Assembly: GCA_030917815.1 (NCBI GenBank)
Contig: JAUPTZ010000003.1
Span: forward strand, 1-41,607
Direction of reading: 5' to 3'
DNA from: Candidatus Babelota bacterium
GTDB taxonomy: Bacteria > Babelota > Babeliae > Babelales > JAUPTZ01
DNA: 41,607 nt
The position numbers and the translations under genes were made by a program. This document shows positions 1 to 8,968 of this stretch, in pieces. The number at the start of each line of letters is the position of its first letter. Position 1 is the first letter of the stretch. The notes beneath the pieces are model-generated. The model did not search any database. It saw only the letters and a program-made list of their open reading frames with translations, and was not told the DNA's origin.

Positions 1-1262
1 ATCGCCACCGCAAATGCGGCTACGCTGCCAAAGGTCAAGAAGGCCGAAAGACCAACACGCCATAACCGACGCTTCTGCATCGGACTCAGCAATGCACGCG
101 TTTCTGGTGAAACCACCATACTCCATGCCTGTGCAAGGTCGGCTCTGTTCTCTTTTATCAATACATCGTTTGCACCAAGCGCTACCGCACCGGCCAAGAG
201 TCCCGCACTCGCCATGGCAGGCTTATACCAGCTGTTACCTTCTGCTGGCGGTGTATTTTCATCAACAATAGGCGCTGGCGTTTCCACCACTACCGGTGTC
301 GGCGAAGGCACTACCAATGGTTTTCCTGGAGGCGTTACCGGTGGCACTGGTGGCGTCGCCGGTTTTGGTTTATCACTAGCCGGCGTTGAACTATCCTTAG
401 TAAGCTCTGTGAAACGTTTTCGCGATTTTACCTCGGCCCAGACCGCTTTATTATCAGCTTTTGGGGCCGATTCTGTTTTTGCTTTAGGTCTAAAATCATC
501 AAGACTCACCCCAGCAGCATCGCTTCTTTCAAGCGATCGCGCTCTTTTCGACTCGCGTTTTTTTGCTTTTGATACACCTCGATCAAGACTTGATACTCGC
601 GCAGATCTATCGGAAGAATCACGCTCAAACCGAGGTTTTCTGCCGGTCGACGTTACCGGTGGCAGGTCCGACTCTCTTTCTTCTTCGAGCGTTGATGTGG
701 CAGACGTCGTGGCCGATTCAATACGAGCCAAGCGAACTTTATTTGCAGCCTCACGACCTTTTTTACCTCTCCAGATACGACTAATTACTGTAACTGCAGC
801 ATTTTCATCCATAGGCAATCCAGCAGTACCTTCTACGTGATCAGCACCCTCATCAATGACACCACCATCACCAGTTCGCACTTCGCCTTCTGACTCAACA
901 CCACTATCATCTACCACGCCTGTTGCCGTCGCAACCGGTGCAGAGTCATCGGGCAATAATGCTACCGCTTGTATCAGAGCGCCAAATCGAGCAGCTTTAT
1001 GTTTATCGGTAGAGGCAGTGATCCCAATTCCCTTAAGAAGGCGAGGAAGGTCCGTCGGACGATCCTGATTCGCCGCGCAAATCTCTTTTAATTTCGTTCG
1101 TTGCTCTCCGGTTATAAGCGCAGCTAACGTCTCGGCCGAAGGACTTCCATTGATATAACCCTTGGTCTCCAGCGTTAACTCAATCTCAGGATAGACCGTA
1201 GCGGCACTACATACCGATACACCGATAAACAACAAACTCAGCAGTAACAGTAATTTCTTCAT
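1..1262 (-). CDS. Exported protein with IQ-like motif, partial (3' end beyond window)
   Basis: No known family is recognised. The minus strand is open without a stop from ATG at 1262 to the window edge, giving at least 420 residues. Residues 1-20 are a clear Sec signal peptide (MKKLLLLLSLLFIGVSVCSA). Residues about 160-170 read ISRIWRGKKGR. This fits the IQ calmodulin-binding pattern I-Q-x3-R-G-x3-R except that Q is S. A basic, Ser-rich stretch follows, then a Pro-rich linker (around PVPPVTPPGKP). After the linker come two hydrophobic segments near the visible end, so the protein is probably membrane-tethered. A GGGGGA ribosome site lies 4 bases before the ATG. The gene is divergent from the protein at 1491. 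Eukaryote-type binding to a host partner is speculation. The open frame and signal peptide are directly visible; the function is unknown. Confidence 0.8.
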   Translation of the reverse strand, partial: MKKLLLLLSLLFIGVSVCSAATVYPEIELTLETKGYINGSPSAETLAALITGEQRTKLKEICAANQDRPTDLPRLLKGIGITASTDKHKAARFGALIQAVALLPDDSAPVATATGVVDDSGVESEGEVRTGDGGVIDEGADHVEGTAGLPMDENAAVTVISRIWRGKKGREAANKVRLARIESATTSATSTLEEERESDLPPVTSTGRKPRFERDSSDRSARVSSLDRGVSKAKKRESKRARSLERSDAAGVSLDDFRPKAKTESAPKADNKAVWAEVKSRKRFTELTKDSSTPASDKPKPATPPVPPVTPPGKPLVVPSPTPVVVETPAPIVDENTPPAEGNSWYKPAMASAGLLAGAVALGANDVLIKENRADLAQAWSMVVSPETRALLSPMQKRRLWRVGLSAFLTFGSVAAFAVA

Positions 1263-1335
1263 TTAATCCCCCGAAGAAAGATATATATATCAAAAATAAG
1301 GCCTACTCTAGCCATATCTTACCAAATATTGCCTT

Positions 1336-1353
1336 ATAATCTATACAGATTAT
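1336..1353. promoter_or_regulatory. Perfect inverted repeat in divergent intergenic region (possible operator)
   Basis: ATAATCT-ATAC-AGATTAT is a perfect 7-bp dyad that overlaps a TATAAT hexamer (1335-1340). It lies between two divergent genes for exported proteins, where a repressor operator would be expected. No matching -35 box was found for that hexamer, so the regulatory role is inference. Confidence 0.35.
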
Positions 1354-1418
1354 CAAAAAAAAGCCACCAGCCCTCATCAAACGGAGAGAGTCAAACACTT
1401 GCACCGGACACAATGATC

Positions 1419-1448
1419 TTGGCACACTGCACCGCATATCACTATTAT
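1419..1448 (+). promoter_or_regulatory. Sigma70-type promoter for the gene at 1491
   Basis: TTGGCA (1419-1424) and TATTAT (1443-1448) are separated by 18 bases, each matching five of six consensus positions. Transcription would start near 1455. AAGGAG at 1476-1481 then serves the GTG start at 1491 with 9 bases of spacing. Confidence 0.6.
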
Positions 1449-1490
1449 ATTTCGACGGCATAACGCCGCCTTTACAAGGAGTGCAACAAC

Positions 1491-3566
1491 GTGGCAATCC
1501 AGATCTCTTTAATTTCATTTCTTGTCTGGATTGCGTCCAGCCTTATCTCGCCCCTCTCTGCCGAGACGCCACCAACCGCCCTGCCAACCGGCCATTTAAT
1601 CCTGCTACTCCATGAAACCGAGAAGTTGGCAAGCGAGAACCCTTCAAAAAAAGAGATTGGCGCCGTTACGATGCGGGCAGCTACCGCCATTGCCCAACAG
1701 GCCGGCATTATTATTCTAAGCCCGGCAATTTGGCAAAATTTACTTTTTCGTCGCCATTGGTTTGCAGGGCAACTCACCAAGCCGGGGTCGCTCTGCTCTC
1801 TGCTGCGCAAGACCTGGTCGGCTCATCAGCAACATCCAACGGCCCAAACCAATACGCAGCTCAATGCCTTGCTCAATGCCGATGCAACCCTTATGGACCA
1901 TTTTTATCTCTGGCAACAAGAGCTTACCAATCAATCATGGCGCTGCTGGTATCATCACGATGCCAGCCTGATCATATTGATACCAAACACCTACCTAGAA
2001 AATCGGCTCGGCCTTCTGCCGCGAATACTCCCTATGACCTATACGGCTGAAGAATATGCCACCGGCCTTCGATTATCCCAGTGCACCCCACTCAAACTTG
2101 CGGAGCAATCGGCTGATGTAGAAACATTATTCAATCAAGCACGCCACCTCTATAAACGCTCAAGCTTCTCGCTCGATGCCCTTGAGTCGCTTTTTATTCC
2201 GGCAACAACGGTCCACAATCTCCTGGCGATCCATTGGAGCATATATATGACCGGCCATGGCACCTACCAATCAACCGACGCAGCATGGTCCAGTAAAAAA
2301 CCTGAATCCTCAGCCCCAACTACACAGAGCATCTGCGGGCTCAATTTTACTCAGTTCACGGGACTGCTCGACTGGTACAACACCCATCTCTATCTTAACT
2401 GTCTCTACTACCAGAGCTGTTACGGCGGCGGCCAAAGCCTCTTTGAGATTTATCATACCCGTAAGGCATCACAATCAACGGTGCATACTAAATTCAACCT
2501 TCATTTTCCACTCATCGCCGGCTCACTGAGCGAAGCACCGGTGCACATACTGAAGCCGCGCAAGGAGACTAAGAATCGGGATCTTCACATAATGACCGAT
2601 ATCGATCTGAACCTTTTTTTTCAGGCACTTGAAACACCGGAGCGCTCCTGGGCCGCCGCCTTACGCCCTATTACCGCAACCATCTCAACTCCGAACGATC
2701 TCCACGCCATCAGCAACACACCGCTTCTCCTGCTCCCTGGCCATACCGAGCCGCTACCGGTCGATGTCAGCGGGTACTCTCATGCCACCCAAGCGGCACT
2801 CAATAAACATGTGATTCGGGCCGGCATAGCGGTTTTTTCTCCTCATGATGAAATTGAAGGCCGATTGTATCAAAAACCGTTTATCGTTCGTGGTAATCGA
2901 GCCCTCTTATTAACCCCACCCCACATAGAGACCACTCTCGAAATTCACCCCTATCAACGCCTCCAGCGCAGCACCGGCACCCATAGCTCAACCTTTACCA
3001 TGCCGGCACTTATATCATTACTGCCCGGCAACGCCCTTCACCATTGTGCCGATTTAACGGTACATGATATTGGTCTTAAAGAATTCCTCACCCAAAGTTT
3101 TTTACAACTCACCAAACAAAAGAGCTCCAAGGCCTTTCTCTTCGATCATCTCACGCTTGATAACGATATAGCCACTCACTTCATTGCAGCCGCCCCCTCT
3201 TGGTGGGAGAATATTACGGCAACGGTTAGCCGCTGGTTTAGCGACCGAGCAACTCCTTTGGATGCGCCACGCATTACGCTTAAGGAAGTATTGGTAATCG
3301 TTGGAGCGCAAAAATTAACCTGCATCTTTATACAGCCATGCCAGAACAATACCCTACTTACTTACAAGGTAACCTATGCCCGCTCAACACAGGCGGACAA
3401 CAGCTACCCAGACCTTCTCCCCCTCACTCGTGTCTCGGTACGCACCCACGACAAACTCTACGCAAAGTATGCACAACTTTGCGCCAAGCAAGTCTCATCT
3501 CGTGACAGCAGTCGGCAAAAAACATATACTGCTGCCCATGAAAACACAGAAAATTCACCTTCTTGA
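1491..3566 (+). CDS. Exported protein with caspase-like (clan CD) His/Cys pair
   Basis: 691 residues with a GTG start, chosen because AAGGAG lies 9 bases upstream. The N-terminus (to about residue 25, ending PLSA) is a signal peptide. The middle has a hydrophobic strand ending in TGHG (His256). Some 50 residues later a second strand ends in QSCYGGG (Cys310), with the segment LLDWYNTHLYLNCLYY between them. A strand followed by HG, then a strand followed by C-x-G-G, is the layout of clan CD peptidases such as caspases, gingipains and clostripain. The spacing of 54 residues fits that fold. No family assignment is certain: the other 500 residues are not recognised, and the two residues could be coincidental. 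The 3' end overlaps mutL by 29 bases, so the two are probably co-transcribed from the promoter at 1419. If active, it would be a secreted or envelope protease. Confidence 0.7.
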   Translation: MAIQISLISFLVWIASSLISPLSAETPPTALPTGHLILLLHETEKLASENPSKKEIGAVTMRAATAIAQQAGIIILSPAIWQNLLFRRHWFAGQLTKPGSLCSLLRKTWSAHQQHPTAQTNTQLNALLNADATLMDHFYLWQQELTNQSWRCWYHHDASLIILIPNTYLENRLGLLPRILPMTYTAEEYATGLRLSQCTPLKLAEQSADVETLFNQARHLYKRSSFSLDALESLFIPATTVHNLLAIHWSIYMTGHGTYQSTDAAWSSKKPESSAPTTQSICGLNFTQFTGLLDWYNTHLYLNCLYYQSCYGGGQSLFEIYHTRKASQSTVHTKFNLHFPLIAGSLSEAPVHILKPRKETKNRDLHIMTDIDLNLFFQALETPERSWAAALRPITATISTPNDLHAISNTPLLLLPGHTEPLPVDVSGYSHATQAALNKHVIRAGIAVFSPHDEIEGRLYQKPFIVRGNRALLLTPPHIETTLEIHPYQRLQRSTGTHSSTFTMPALISLLPGNALHHCADLTVHDIGLKEFLTQSFLQLTKQKSSKAFLFDHLTLDNDIATHFIAAAPSWWENITATVSRWFSDRATPLDAPRITLKEVLVIVGAQKLTCIFIQPCQNNTLLTYKVTYARSTQADNSYPDLLPLTRVSVRTHDKLYAKYAQLCAKQVSSRDSSRQKTYTAAHENTENSPS

Positions 3567-5409
3567 TCCTCTTCAATCACAACACATTGCGGCCGGCGAA
3601 GTTATTGAGCGCCCGGCCAATATTGTTAAAGAATTAATCGAAAACAGCATCGATGCCGGCGCCACGCTGATAACCGTACGCATTGAGAAAGCGGGCAAGC
3701 AACTCATCACCATTGCCGACAATGGCTGCGGCATGAGCGATGTTGATGCGAAGCACTGCTTTGCACGCCACGCCACCAGCAAATTGCGTACCGTCGAACA
3801 ACTAACTACTCTCACCACCTTTGGCTTTCGCGGCGAAGCACTTGCCAGCATTGCGGCAGTGGGCATTGTTACCCTAACCACTAAGGAGCAGACCGAGCCG
3901 CTCTTGGGTACGCAGATAACCTACCATCATGGCATCCTCCAAGAGACCAAAGAAGTGGCCTGTCCGGCCGGCACTACCATTGTTATTAAAGATTTATTTG
4001 GCTCACTTCCGGTACGCAAGACCTTTTTAAAGCAGGATGAAACCGAATGGCACCAAATTCAATCGGTAGTCAACGGTATCGCCCTCACCAACTTGAGCAT
4101 CGGCTTTACCCTCTACAAAGATGGCGAGGCGGTTCTTAATGCGCCTGCCGCAAACTCGCTCAAAGATCGCATCACCCAACTCTGGAATCATACGCTGAGT
4201 GCACAACTCACCCCACTGATTGCTACCTCACGAGGTATTTCGGTCGAAGGCCTCATTTCACTCCCGCCGTATGCTCGTTATGGCAAAGAACTCATTATGT
4301 TCTGGGTTAACAATCGCTTAGTAAAAAACAGCGAGATTACCAAGGCCATCGCCAAGGGATACCTGCAATCGTTACCGGCCGGCAAATATCCGGCAGCGTT
4401 CCTTTCGATTACACTCGATCCGGCACAGGTTGACGTAAACATCCATCCCCGCAAAGAGGAAGTACGCTTTACCAAGCCTGGCGTGGTGAGTAGTTGCATT
4501 CAAGAGGCGGTCACTGCAGCACTTAATGAAGCGGTCACGCGGCGCATAAGTGCCGGCTCACTACCGGTGCCGTCAACACCGCCAACCGGGATACTGCCCG
4601 ATCCGTTCGGTGAGCCACCGGCCGCTCCCTCGCCAAGACCCTGGCAAAACAGTTTTACCAACTATACGACCGACCCCACCCCTCCGGTCATTACCCACGC
4701 ACGAACCGACCAGCAACCGGTAGCACGACACACACCAATCTCATTCATGCCGCCCACACACACCGCACCGGTTGATTCGACACCAGAACCACGCATAACC
4801 CACATTAATCCAACCGTTACCCTTAACCGCTGCGTCATCATTGGCCAGCTCTTTAGCACCTATATTCTTATCGAACGTGACGATGAACTGATCATTGTCG
4901 ACCAGCACGCGGCCCATGAACGAATTTTGTACCATCAGTTCACCAACCAATTCACCAATAAAGAGGGGACACAACTCCTGTTCCCCGAAACAATCACCTT
5001 TGAGACCCCGCAAGCGGTTACCAGCCTTTGCACAGTAGCAGAGTTTTTTGTAAGCCAAGGCATAGCGTTCGCACAAACCGGACCTATGCACCTCACCGTT
5101 ACCAGCGCGCCACCACAACTCCAAAAGGAGTCGCTTGCACACGTACTTAAAGATGCTGCCGACTTTATCGACACTCACGACACCCTTGACCGCGAGGTTT
5201 TTCGACAAAAACTCAATGAGCATGTCCACAGCCATCTAGCCTGTAAGCTGGCCGTAAAAGCCGGTGATCGCCTTGATACGCAGGCTATGGAGCAACTCGT
5301 CACCCAATTGCTGGCCACCCCGAACCGGTTCATGTGCATCCATGGTCGACCAACAATGTGGCCAATTTCTCGAGCGGAGCTGGAAAAGAAGTTCCGGCGA
5401 CGCGGTTAG
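3538..5409 (+). CDS. mutL: DNA mismatch repair protein MutL
   Basis: 623 residues. MutL couples mismatch recognition by MutS to strand removal. The N-terminal GHKL ATPase is intact: GEVIERP (20-26), KELIENSIDAGAT (31-43, catalytic Glu35), DNGCGM (61-66), ATSKL (79-83) and FGFRGEAL (95-102). A Pro-rich linker (about 340-430) leads to the C-terminal dimerisation domain. The endonuclease motif is nearly present: DQHAAHERILYH starts at 455, where the family pattern DQHA-x2-E-x4-E needs Glu at 466, here His. ACK and CIHGRPT (600-606, usually CPHGRP) are kept. Nicking activity is therefore uncertain. The longer in-frame start at 3376 was rejected because the family begins just before the GEV motif. 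The start codon lies inside the end of the upstream gene, suggesting translational coupling. Confidence 0.97.
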   Translation: MKTQKIHLLDPLQSQHIAAGEVIERPANIVKELIENSIDAGATLITVRIEKAGKQLITIADNGCGMSDVDAKHCFARHATSKLRTVEQLTTLTTFGFRGEALASIAAVGIVTLTTKEQTEPLLGTQITYHHGILQETKEVACPAGTTIVIKDLFGSLPVRKTFLKQDETEWHQIQSVVNGIALTNLSIGFTLYKDGEAVLNAPAANSLKDRITQLWNHTLSAQLTPLIATSRGISVEGLISLPPYARYGKELIMFWVNNRLVKNSEITKAIAKGYLQSLPAGKYPAAFLSITLDPAQVDVNIHPRKEEVRFTKPGVVSSCIQEAVTAALNEAVTRRISAGSLPVPSTPPTGILPDPFGEPPAAPSPRPWQNSFTNYTTDPTPPVITHARTDQQPVARHTPISFMPPTHTAPVDSTPEPRITHINPTVTLNRCVIIGQLFSTYILIERDDELIIVDQHAAHERILYHQFTNQFTNKEGTQLLFPETITFETPQAVTSLCTVAEFFVSQGIAFAQTGPMHLTVTSAPPQLQKESLAHVLKDAADFIDTHDTLDREVFRQKLNEHVHSHLACKLAVKAGDRLDTQAMEQLVTQLLATPNRFMCIHGRPTMWPISRAELEKKFRRRG

Positions 5410-5438
5410 TTGAATTATCCTTACTGAAATTATATAAT
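5410..5438 (+). promoter_or_regulatory. Sigma70-type promoter for the gene at 5490
   Basis: TTGAAT (5410-5415) and a perfect TATAAT (5433-5438) are 17 bases apart, immediately after the mutL stop codon. Transcription would start near 5445. The same two hexamers with the same spacing occur upstream of NTT2. Confidence 0.8.
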
Positions 5439-5489
5439 GGAGATGCTGCTTAATTAAGCGGCGTATACGATATCGATAAGGGGATTGGT

Positions 5490-5900
5490 ATGTCTTTCAG
5501 AAAAACCTATATTCTTGTTGCCTGTGCAATCGCCTGCATGAGCATGGTGAACGCGTCGGCAGACCGCAACGCCAAGGCGCTCGCGATCGGTTCATTGCTC
5601 GCCACAGCGGCTTGGCTCAAGGCACAGCACAATTTCAGTCGCCTTGCGCACGAACGGTATCCACTCATGCAACGCAAAAATATTTTGTACGCATTGATTG
5701 CAAAAGAAAAGCAACCGGAGGCTTTGGCTGCACTGAACAGCGAACTGGAAAAAGTTGTCGGGCAACTAGAACAACTGCGTAATAAACGGGCCGATTACCA
5801 AGTGCTACGCACTATCTTTGGTCTCTGCGGTCTTGGCGCCGGAATTGGAGCTTGGCATCAGTACTATTATCCAGCTACCGAAACAACGGCTAAAAAGTAA
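5490..5900 (+). CDS. Small exported or membrane protein of unknown function
   Basis: 136 residues, no family recognised. Residues 1-24 are a signal peptide ending VNASA. A second weakly hydrophobic stretch follows (about 30-42). Residues about 68-104 are rich in Glu, Leu and Lys and look like a coiled coil (LNSELEKVVGQLEQLRNKR). Residues 108-122 (IFGLCGLGAGIGAW) could be a membrane segment before the polar tail. AAGGGG at 5478-5483 is 6 bases before the ATG. The gene has its own promoter at 5410 and terminator at 5924, so it is a single-gene transcript. Confidence 0.75.
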   Translation: MSFRKTYILVACAIACMSMVNASADRNAKALAIGSLLATAAWLKAQHNFSRLAHERYPLMQRKNILYALIAKEKQPEALAALNSELEKVVGQLEQLRNKRADYQVLRTIFGLCGLGAGIGAWHQYYYPATETTAKK

Positions 5901-5923
5901 TAGTAAGTAATCTTATAAAAAAA

Positions 5924-5949
5924 GAGGCGCTTCCTTTGAGAAGCGCCTC
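5924..5949. terminator. Bidirectional intrinsic terminator
   Basis: GAGGCGCTTC (5924-5933) pairs perfectly with GAAGCGCCTC (5940-5949) around a 6-base loop. It is flanked by an A run before and a T run after, so it works in both directions. It separates the convergent genes ending at 5900 and 5981. Confidence 0.92.
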
Positions 5950-5980
5950 TTTTTTATTCCATTATCTTTAAAGAAAACGT

Positions 5981-6964
5981 TTATTGCTCCGGCGAATTAC
6001 CAGAGTTGCGATCGCTCATCTGATTGATCTGACCTACCGAGCCACCTTCTACCGATGAAGGCTCAAGTGCCTTTGGCAAACGAGGTCTCAAACCAGCAAA
6101 CCATTTCCCGTGAATCTTCTTCATGATACCTTCACGACGAAGCAACGTCGTACGATATTCAAGCTCCTTAATGAGCGCCTTGTTCGCACGCGAAGCGGCA
6201 ATTTTCTCATCTTGAATAAAGCACTGCTTCTGAAGCGAAACCGGCATAAATTTAATCGCACTGTAATCATGCTTAAGCGCTTTTGCTTGCTCCATGCGAA
6301 CCAAACCGGCACGCACTAAACCAAGCTTCAAGTCAACAACCAGACGGGTTAGCGTATCAACACGACGCACCTTGATCGTTTCAAACATCGACAAATAATG
6401 CTCTTCGAGCGAATTCTTCAAAACTGCCGTGCCGTTCGCCGGGTAGTAGGCAAAATCTTGCAACGTCATCATGTGGTGCGGCACTTTATCCCAAAAAACA
6501 AGGGCCAACGCACTCAACGACGAGACATAACAAGGCATTAATTCAATTTTTGAGGAAAAGGTCAGCGCGATGTTGCCATCAACAATAACAAAATCCAACG
6601 TACCATCTACCAATGCTTGCTCAACTTGAGCCGGCTCTATCATTTGAACACGGGCGGTACTTCCCATTCGAGAAGCAAGAATATCCAGGGTTTCACGCAT
6701 GAAACCATCAAAGGCTGCGCCGATTTCTGGAGAGATCGCATCATTTATAAGACTGGTAACTACACCGATACTTAACACCTGCCGCGCCGGGGCAAAAGAA
6801 GCCACCGTTGCCTTTCGATGCTGCCAGAATCGGTATACAAGAACCACACCAACCAAAAGAACTACCGCGACTGCTCCGAAAAGAAGCAACTGGGTCATAT
6901 CCCCCTGGGGCTGTGTGGCACTAGCCAACAAAGCTGTAAGAAAATTCATATTTATTCCGTTCAT
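5981..6964 (-). CDS. Membrane-anchored solute-binding-like protein (SBP family 3)
   Basis: 327 residues. A transmembrane anchor lies at about residues 24-46 (LLLFGAVAVVLLVGVVLVYRF). The rest resembles the family 3 periplasmic binding fold of amino-acid ABC importers. It has the opening strand LSIGVVTSL, then VEQALVDGTLDFVIVDGN (the usual L-x-x-G-x-x-D element). The end has the typical ELEYRTTLLRREGIMKKIHG-KWF helix. No permease or ATPase gene is nearby, so it could be a lone ligand sensor or part of a system encoded elsewhere. ATG at 6949 (residue 6) is an alternative start with a weak GGA upstream; neither start has a strong ribosome site. The fold is a pattern-based call and the ligand is unknown. 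Confidence 0.7.
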   Translation of the reverse strand: MNGINMNFLTALLASATQPQGDMTQLLLFGAVAVVLLVGVVLVYRFWQHRKATVASFAPARQVLSIGVVTSLINDAISPEIGAAFDGFMRETLDILASRMGSTARVQMIEPAQVEQALVDGTLDFVIVDGNIALTFSSKIELMPCYVSSLSALALVFWDKVPHHMMTLQDFAYYPANGTAVLKNSLEEHYLSMFETIKVRRVDTLTRLVVDLKLGLVRAGLVRMEQAKALKHDYSAIKFMPVSLQKQCFIQDEKIAASRANKALIKELEYRTTLLRREGIMKKIHGKWFAGLRPRLPKALEPSSVEGGSVGQINQMSDRNSGNSPEQ

Positions 6965-7140
6965 TGTTATGGGCCAACCGAGTGCCGATTGCCACGAGTG
7001 CTACCAATATCGCGGGCCCTGTGATATAGTTTGACCTATACTGTTTTAATTCATACGAGAACTAAAGCATAAAATGAGTATACAACAGTAATTCTCTTCA
7101 CGCAAATCACTATTTTAACCACTCTATTAAAGGTACAGGG

Positions 7141-8385
7141 ATGATTAAAAAGGTTAAAGGAACCCAAGACCTGCTCGACATGAAATCTTACGACGCAGTA
7201 CACCAATTGGCGTACCGTCACTTCTCAGCAGCCCACTTTACCCACATCCAAACACCAATTCTTGAACATCTTGCTCTTTTTAAGCGATCGGTAGGGGAAG
7301 AAACCGATATTGTTGGCAAAGAAATGTACACTTTTAGCACCAACGATCGGGAAGAGTTTTGTCTCCGTCCCGAAGCAACGGCCAGCACGATGCGGGCCTA
7401 CTTTGAAGCGGCAATCACCGCAAAGCCATGGCAGGTCTTCAGCCACGGTCCCATGTTTCGCCACGAACGACCACAAAAAGGTCGCTGGCGTCAGTTTTCA
7501 CAGTTCAATCTAGAAGCAATCGGCATCAACTCCATTGCCCAAGACGCCCGCTTCATCAGCCTGCTCGATGATTTCTTTACCCGTGTGCTCAATCTCAAAG
7601 ATTACGTCATCAGCGTTAATTACTTAGGGAACAAAGAGGATCGAGCGGCCCATAAACAGGCGCTCAAAATCTTCCTCGATGCCCATATGCATGAGATTTG
7701 CGCAACCTGCCAAACACGCGCAACCAGCAATATGCTCCGCATTTTCGACTGTAAAAACGAACAATGCCAGGCCCTGTACACCAAAGCTCCCTACCTAACC
7801 GACCACTTATCCCCTGAATCAAACGCCCAATGGCAAGAGCTCAACTATCTTCTTGATGTCCTCAGCGTTAATCGAGTACACAACCCACTCTTAGTCCGAG
7901 GACTCGATTACTACAACAATGTGGTATTTGAATTCTCCTCACCACTCCTTGGCGCACAGAGCACCTTTTGTGGTGGTGGCCAGTACGACCTTGCCGCAGC
8001 CTTTGAACATAAAGAGGCTCTTCCATCGATTGGCGCCGCCATTGGCATGGAACGCCTTTTGCTCCTTTTGGAAGCGGCCGGCAATCCACATCCCATGCAA
8101 GCCCCGGCACCGATTTTTGGTATTTTGCCGTTTGACGACTCACTTAATCCACTCGCACTCCTTGCTCATCAAACGCTTCATCGAACCGGCTTGTCTACCG
8201 ATTTCATTACCGGTGGCATCAAAAAAGGAATGAAGAAAGCCAACGCAAGCGGCATACGCTGGCTGGTACTTATTGGCGACCAAGAGAAAGTTGATGGTGT
8301 CGTGCGGGTGAAGGATATGGTCAGCGGCAATGAAACCACGGTAAGCCAAGAAGTTTTGAGCATTTACGCTCAATCATTGATCTAG
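7141..8385 (+). CDS. hisS: Histidyl-tRNA synthetase
   Basis: 414 residues, the usual length. The enzyme charges tRNA-His with histidine. The class II core shows KGTQDLLD at the N-terminus, motif 2 FRHERPQKGRWRQFSQFN (Arg107, Glu109), the histidine-specific LVRGLDYYNNVVFEF (Arg253), GGGQYD, and motif 3 AIGMERLLL (Glu304, Arg305). The last 80 residues form the anticodon-binding domain. The start has AAAGG 7 bases upstream. A small exported protein follows 58 bases later and may be co-transcribed. No clear promoter was seen in the 176 bases upstream; a TTGACC at 7031 has only a poor -10 partner. Confidence 0.97.
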   Translation: MIKKVKGTQDLLDMKSYDAVHQLAYRHFSAAHFTHIQTPILEHLALFKRSVGEETDIVGKEMYTFSTNDREEFCLRPEATASTMRAYFEAAITAKPWQVFSHGPMFRHERPQKGRWRQFSQFNLEAIGINSIAQDARFISLLDDFFTRVLNLKDYVISVNYLGNKEDRAAHKQALKIFLDAHMHEICATCQTRATSNMLRIFDCKNEQCQALYTKAPYLTDHLSPESNAQWQELNYLLDVLSVNRVHNPLLVRGLDYYNNVVFEFSSPLLGAQSTFCGGGQYDLAAAFEHKEALPSIGAAIGMERLLLLLEAAGNPHPMQAPAPIFGILPFDDSLNPLALLAHQTLHRTGLSTDFITGGIKKGMKKANASGIRWLVLIGDQEKVDGVVRVKDMVSGNETTVSQEVLSIYAQSLI

Positions 8386-8443
8386 CAAGCACAATCCATA
8401 GTAGGCTCTTACTCCCCGGCCTTCACCAAGGAGTATACGCATC

Positions 8444-8968
8444 ATGAAAAGGCTCGCTATCGCACTTTGTATTCTTACCAGCTTCACCTGCATGGGCAGA
8501 GACTCAACACCTGAGGGCTCCCCATTGCTTCCGGCGTTATTTTGCCCAACACACGAAGACCAATTAGGGACTCCGCACATAAAGAAACCACAGGATAAAT
8601 TCACCTTTGGTACCCGGGGAAAAGCGGTTAAAGTTCCATTAAGCACACAAGCAGCCGAGGCCCTAAAGACACTCAAGACGATGCTGGTGGAAAAAATGAA
8701 TGTGCTCTTCGCTGACAAAGAAAATGTTGGACCGGGTGGAATCTCATTAGAGAAATCGGTTGACGGTCTTATATATTATATAAGCACCAACGTCTGTTAT
8801 CATTCGCGCAGCTTACCTGCGTTAAGCTCAACCATTTCCGCACTCATTTGGCACATTGCAACACAAATAGCTTCTCTCACTCCAGAAGAAGGAAATGCTC
8901 ACCAAACCATGCAAGCACTTCTTGATAACGCCATTAAAGCACTCCAGGAATCACTTCTGCGGCCTTAA
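8444..8968 (+). CDS. Small exported protein of unknown function
   Basis: 174 residues, not recognised. The first 18 residues form a short signal peptide (MKRLAIALCILTSFTCMG). The Cys at 16 is not in a good lipobox, so lipidation is doubtful. The remainder is mostly helical, with a stretch of Ala, Leu and Lys around 65-90 and a C-terminal helix. AAGGAG at 8428-8433 with 10 bases of spacing supports the ATG. The 3' end overlaps the convergent cdsA by 35 bases, so the two transcripts are mutually antisense there. Confidence 0.7.
   Translation: MKRLAIALCILTSFTCMGRDSTPEGSPLLPALFCPTHEDQLGTPHIKKPQDKFTFGTRGKAVKVPLSTQAAEALKTLKTMLVEKMNVLFADKENVGPGGISLEKSVDGLIYYISTNVCYHSRSLPALSSTISALIWHIATQIASLTPEEGNAHQTMQALLDNAIKALQESLLRP

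Noticed and set aside
214-840. A 208-codon open frame on the plus strand, rich in Gly, Ser and Thr
   Set aside because: It is antisense to the better-supported minus-strand gene (signal peptide, ribosome site, continuous 420-codon frame), and has no ribosome site or domain of its own.
3376-3537. N-terminal extension of mutL
   Set aside because: MutL proteins start just before the GEV motif; the extension is the other frame of the upstream gene.
4741-5235. A 164-codon minus-strand frame
   Set aside because: It lies wholly antisense to the conserved C-terminal half of mutL.
7031-7059. TTGACC with a downstream TACGAG as the hisS promoter
   Set aside because: The -10 matches only three of six positions, too weak to call.
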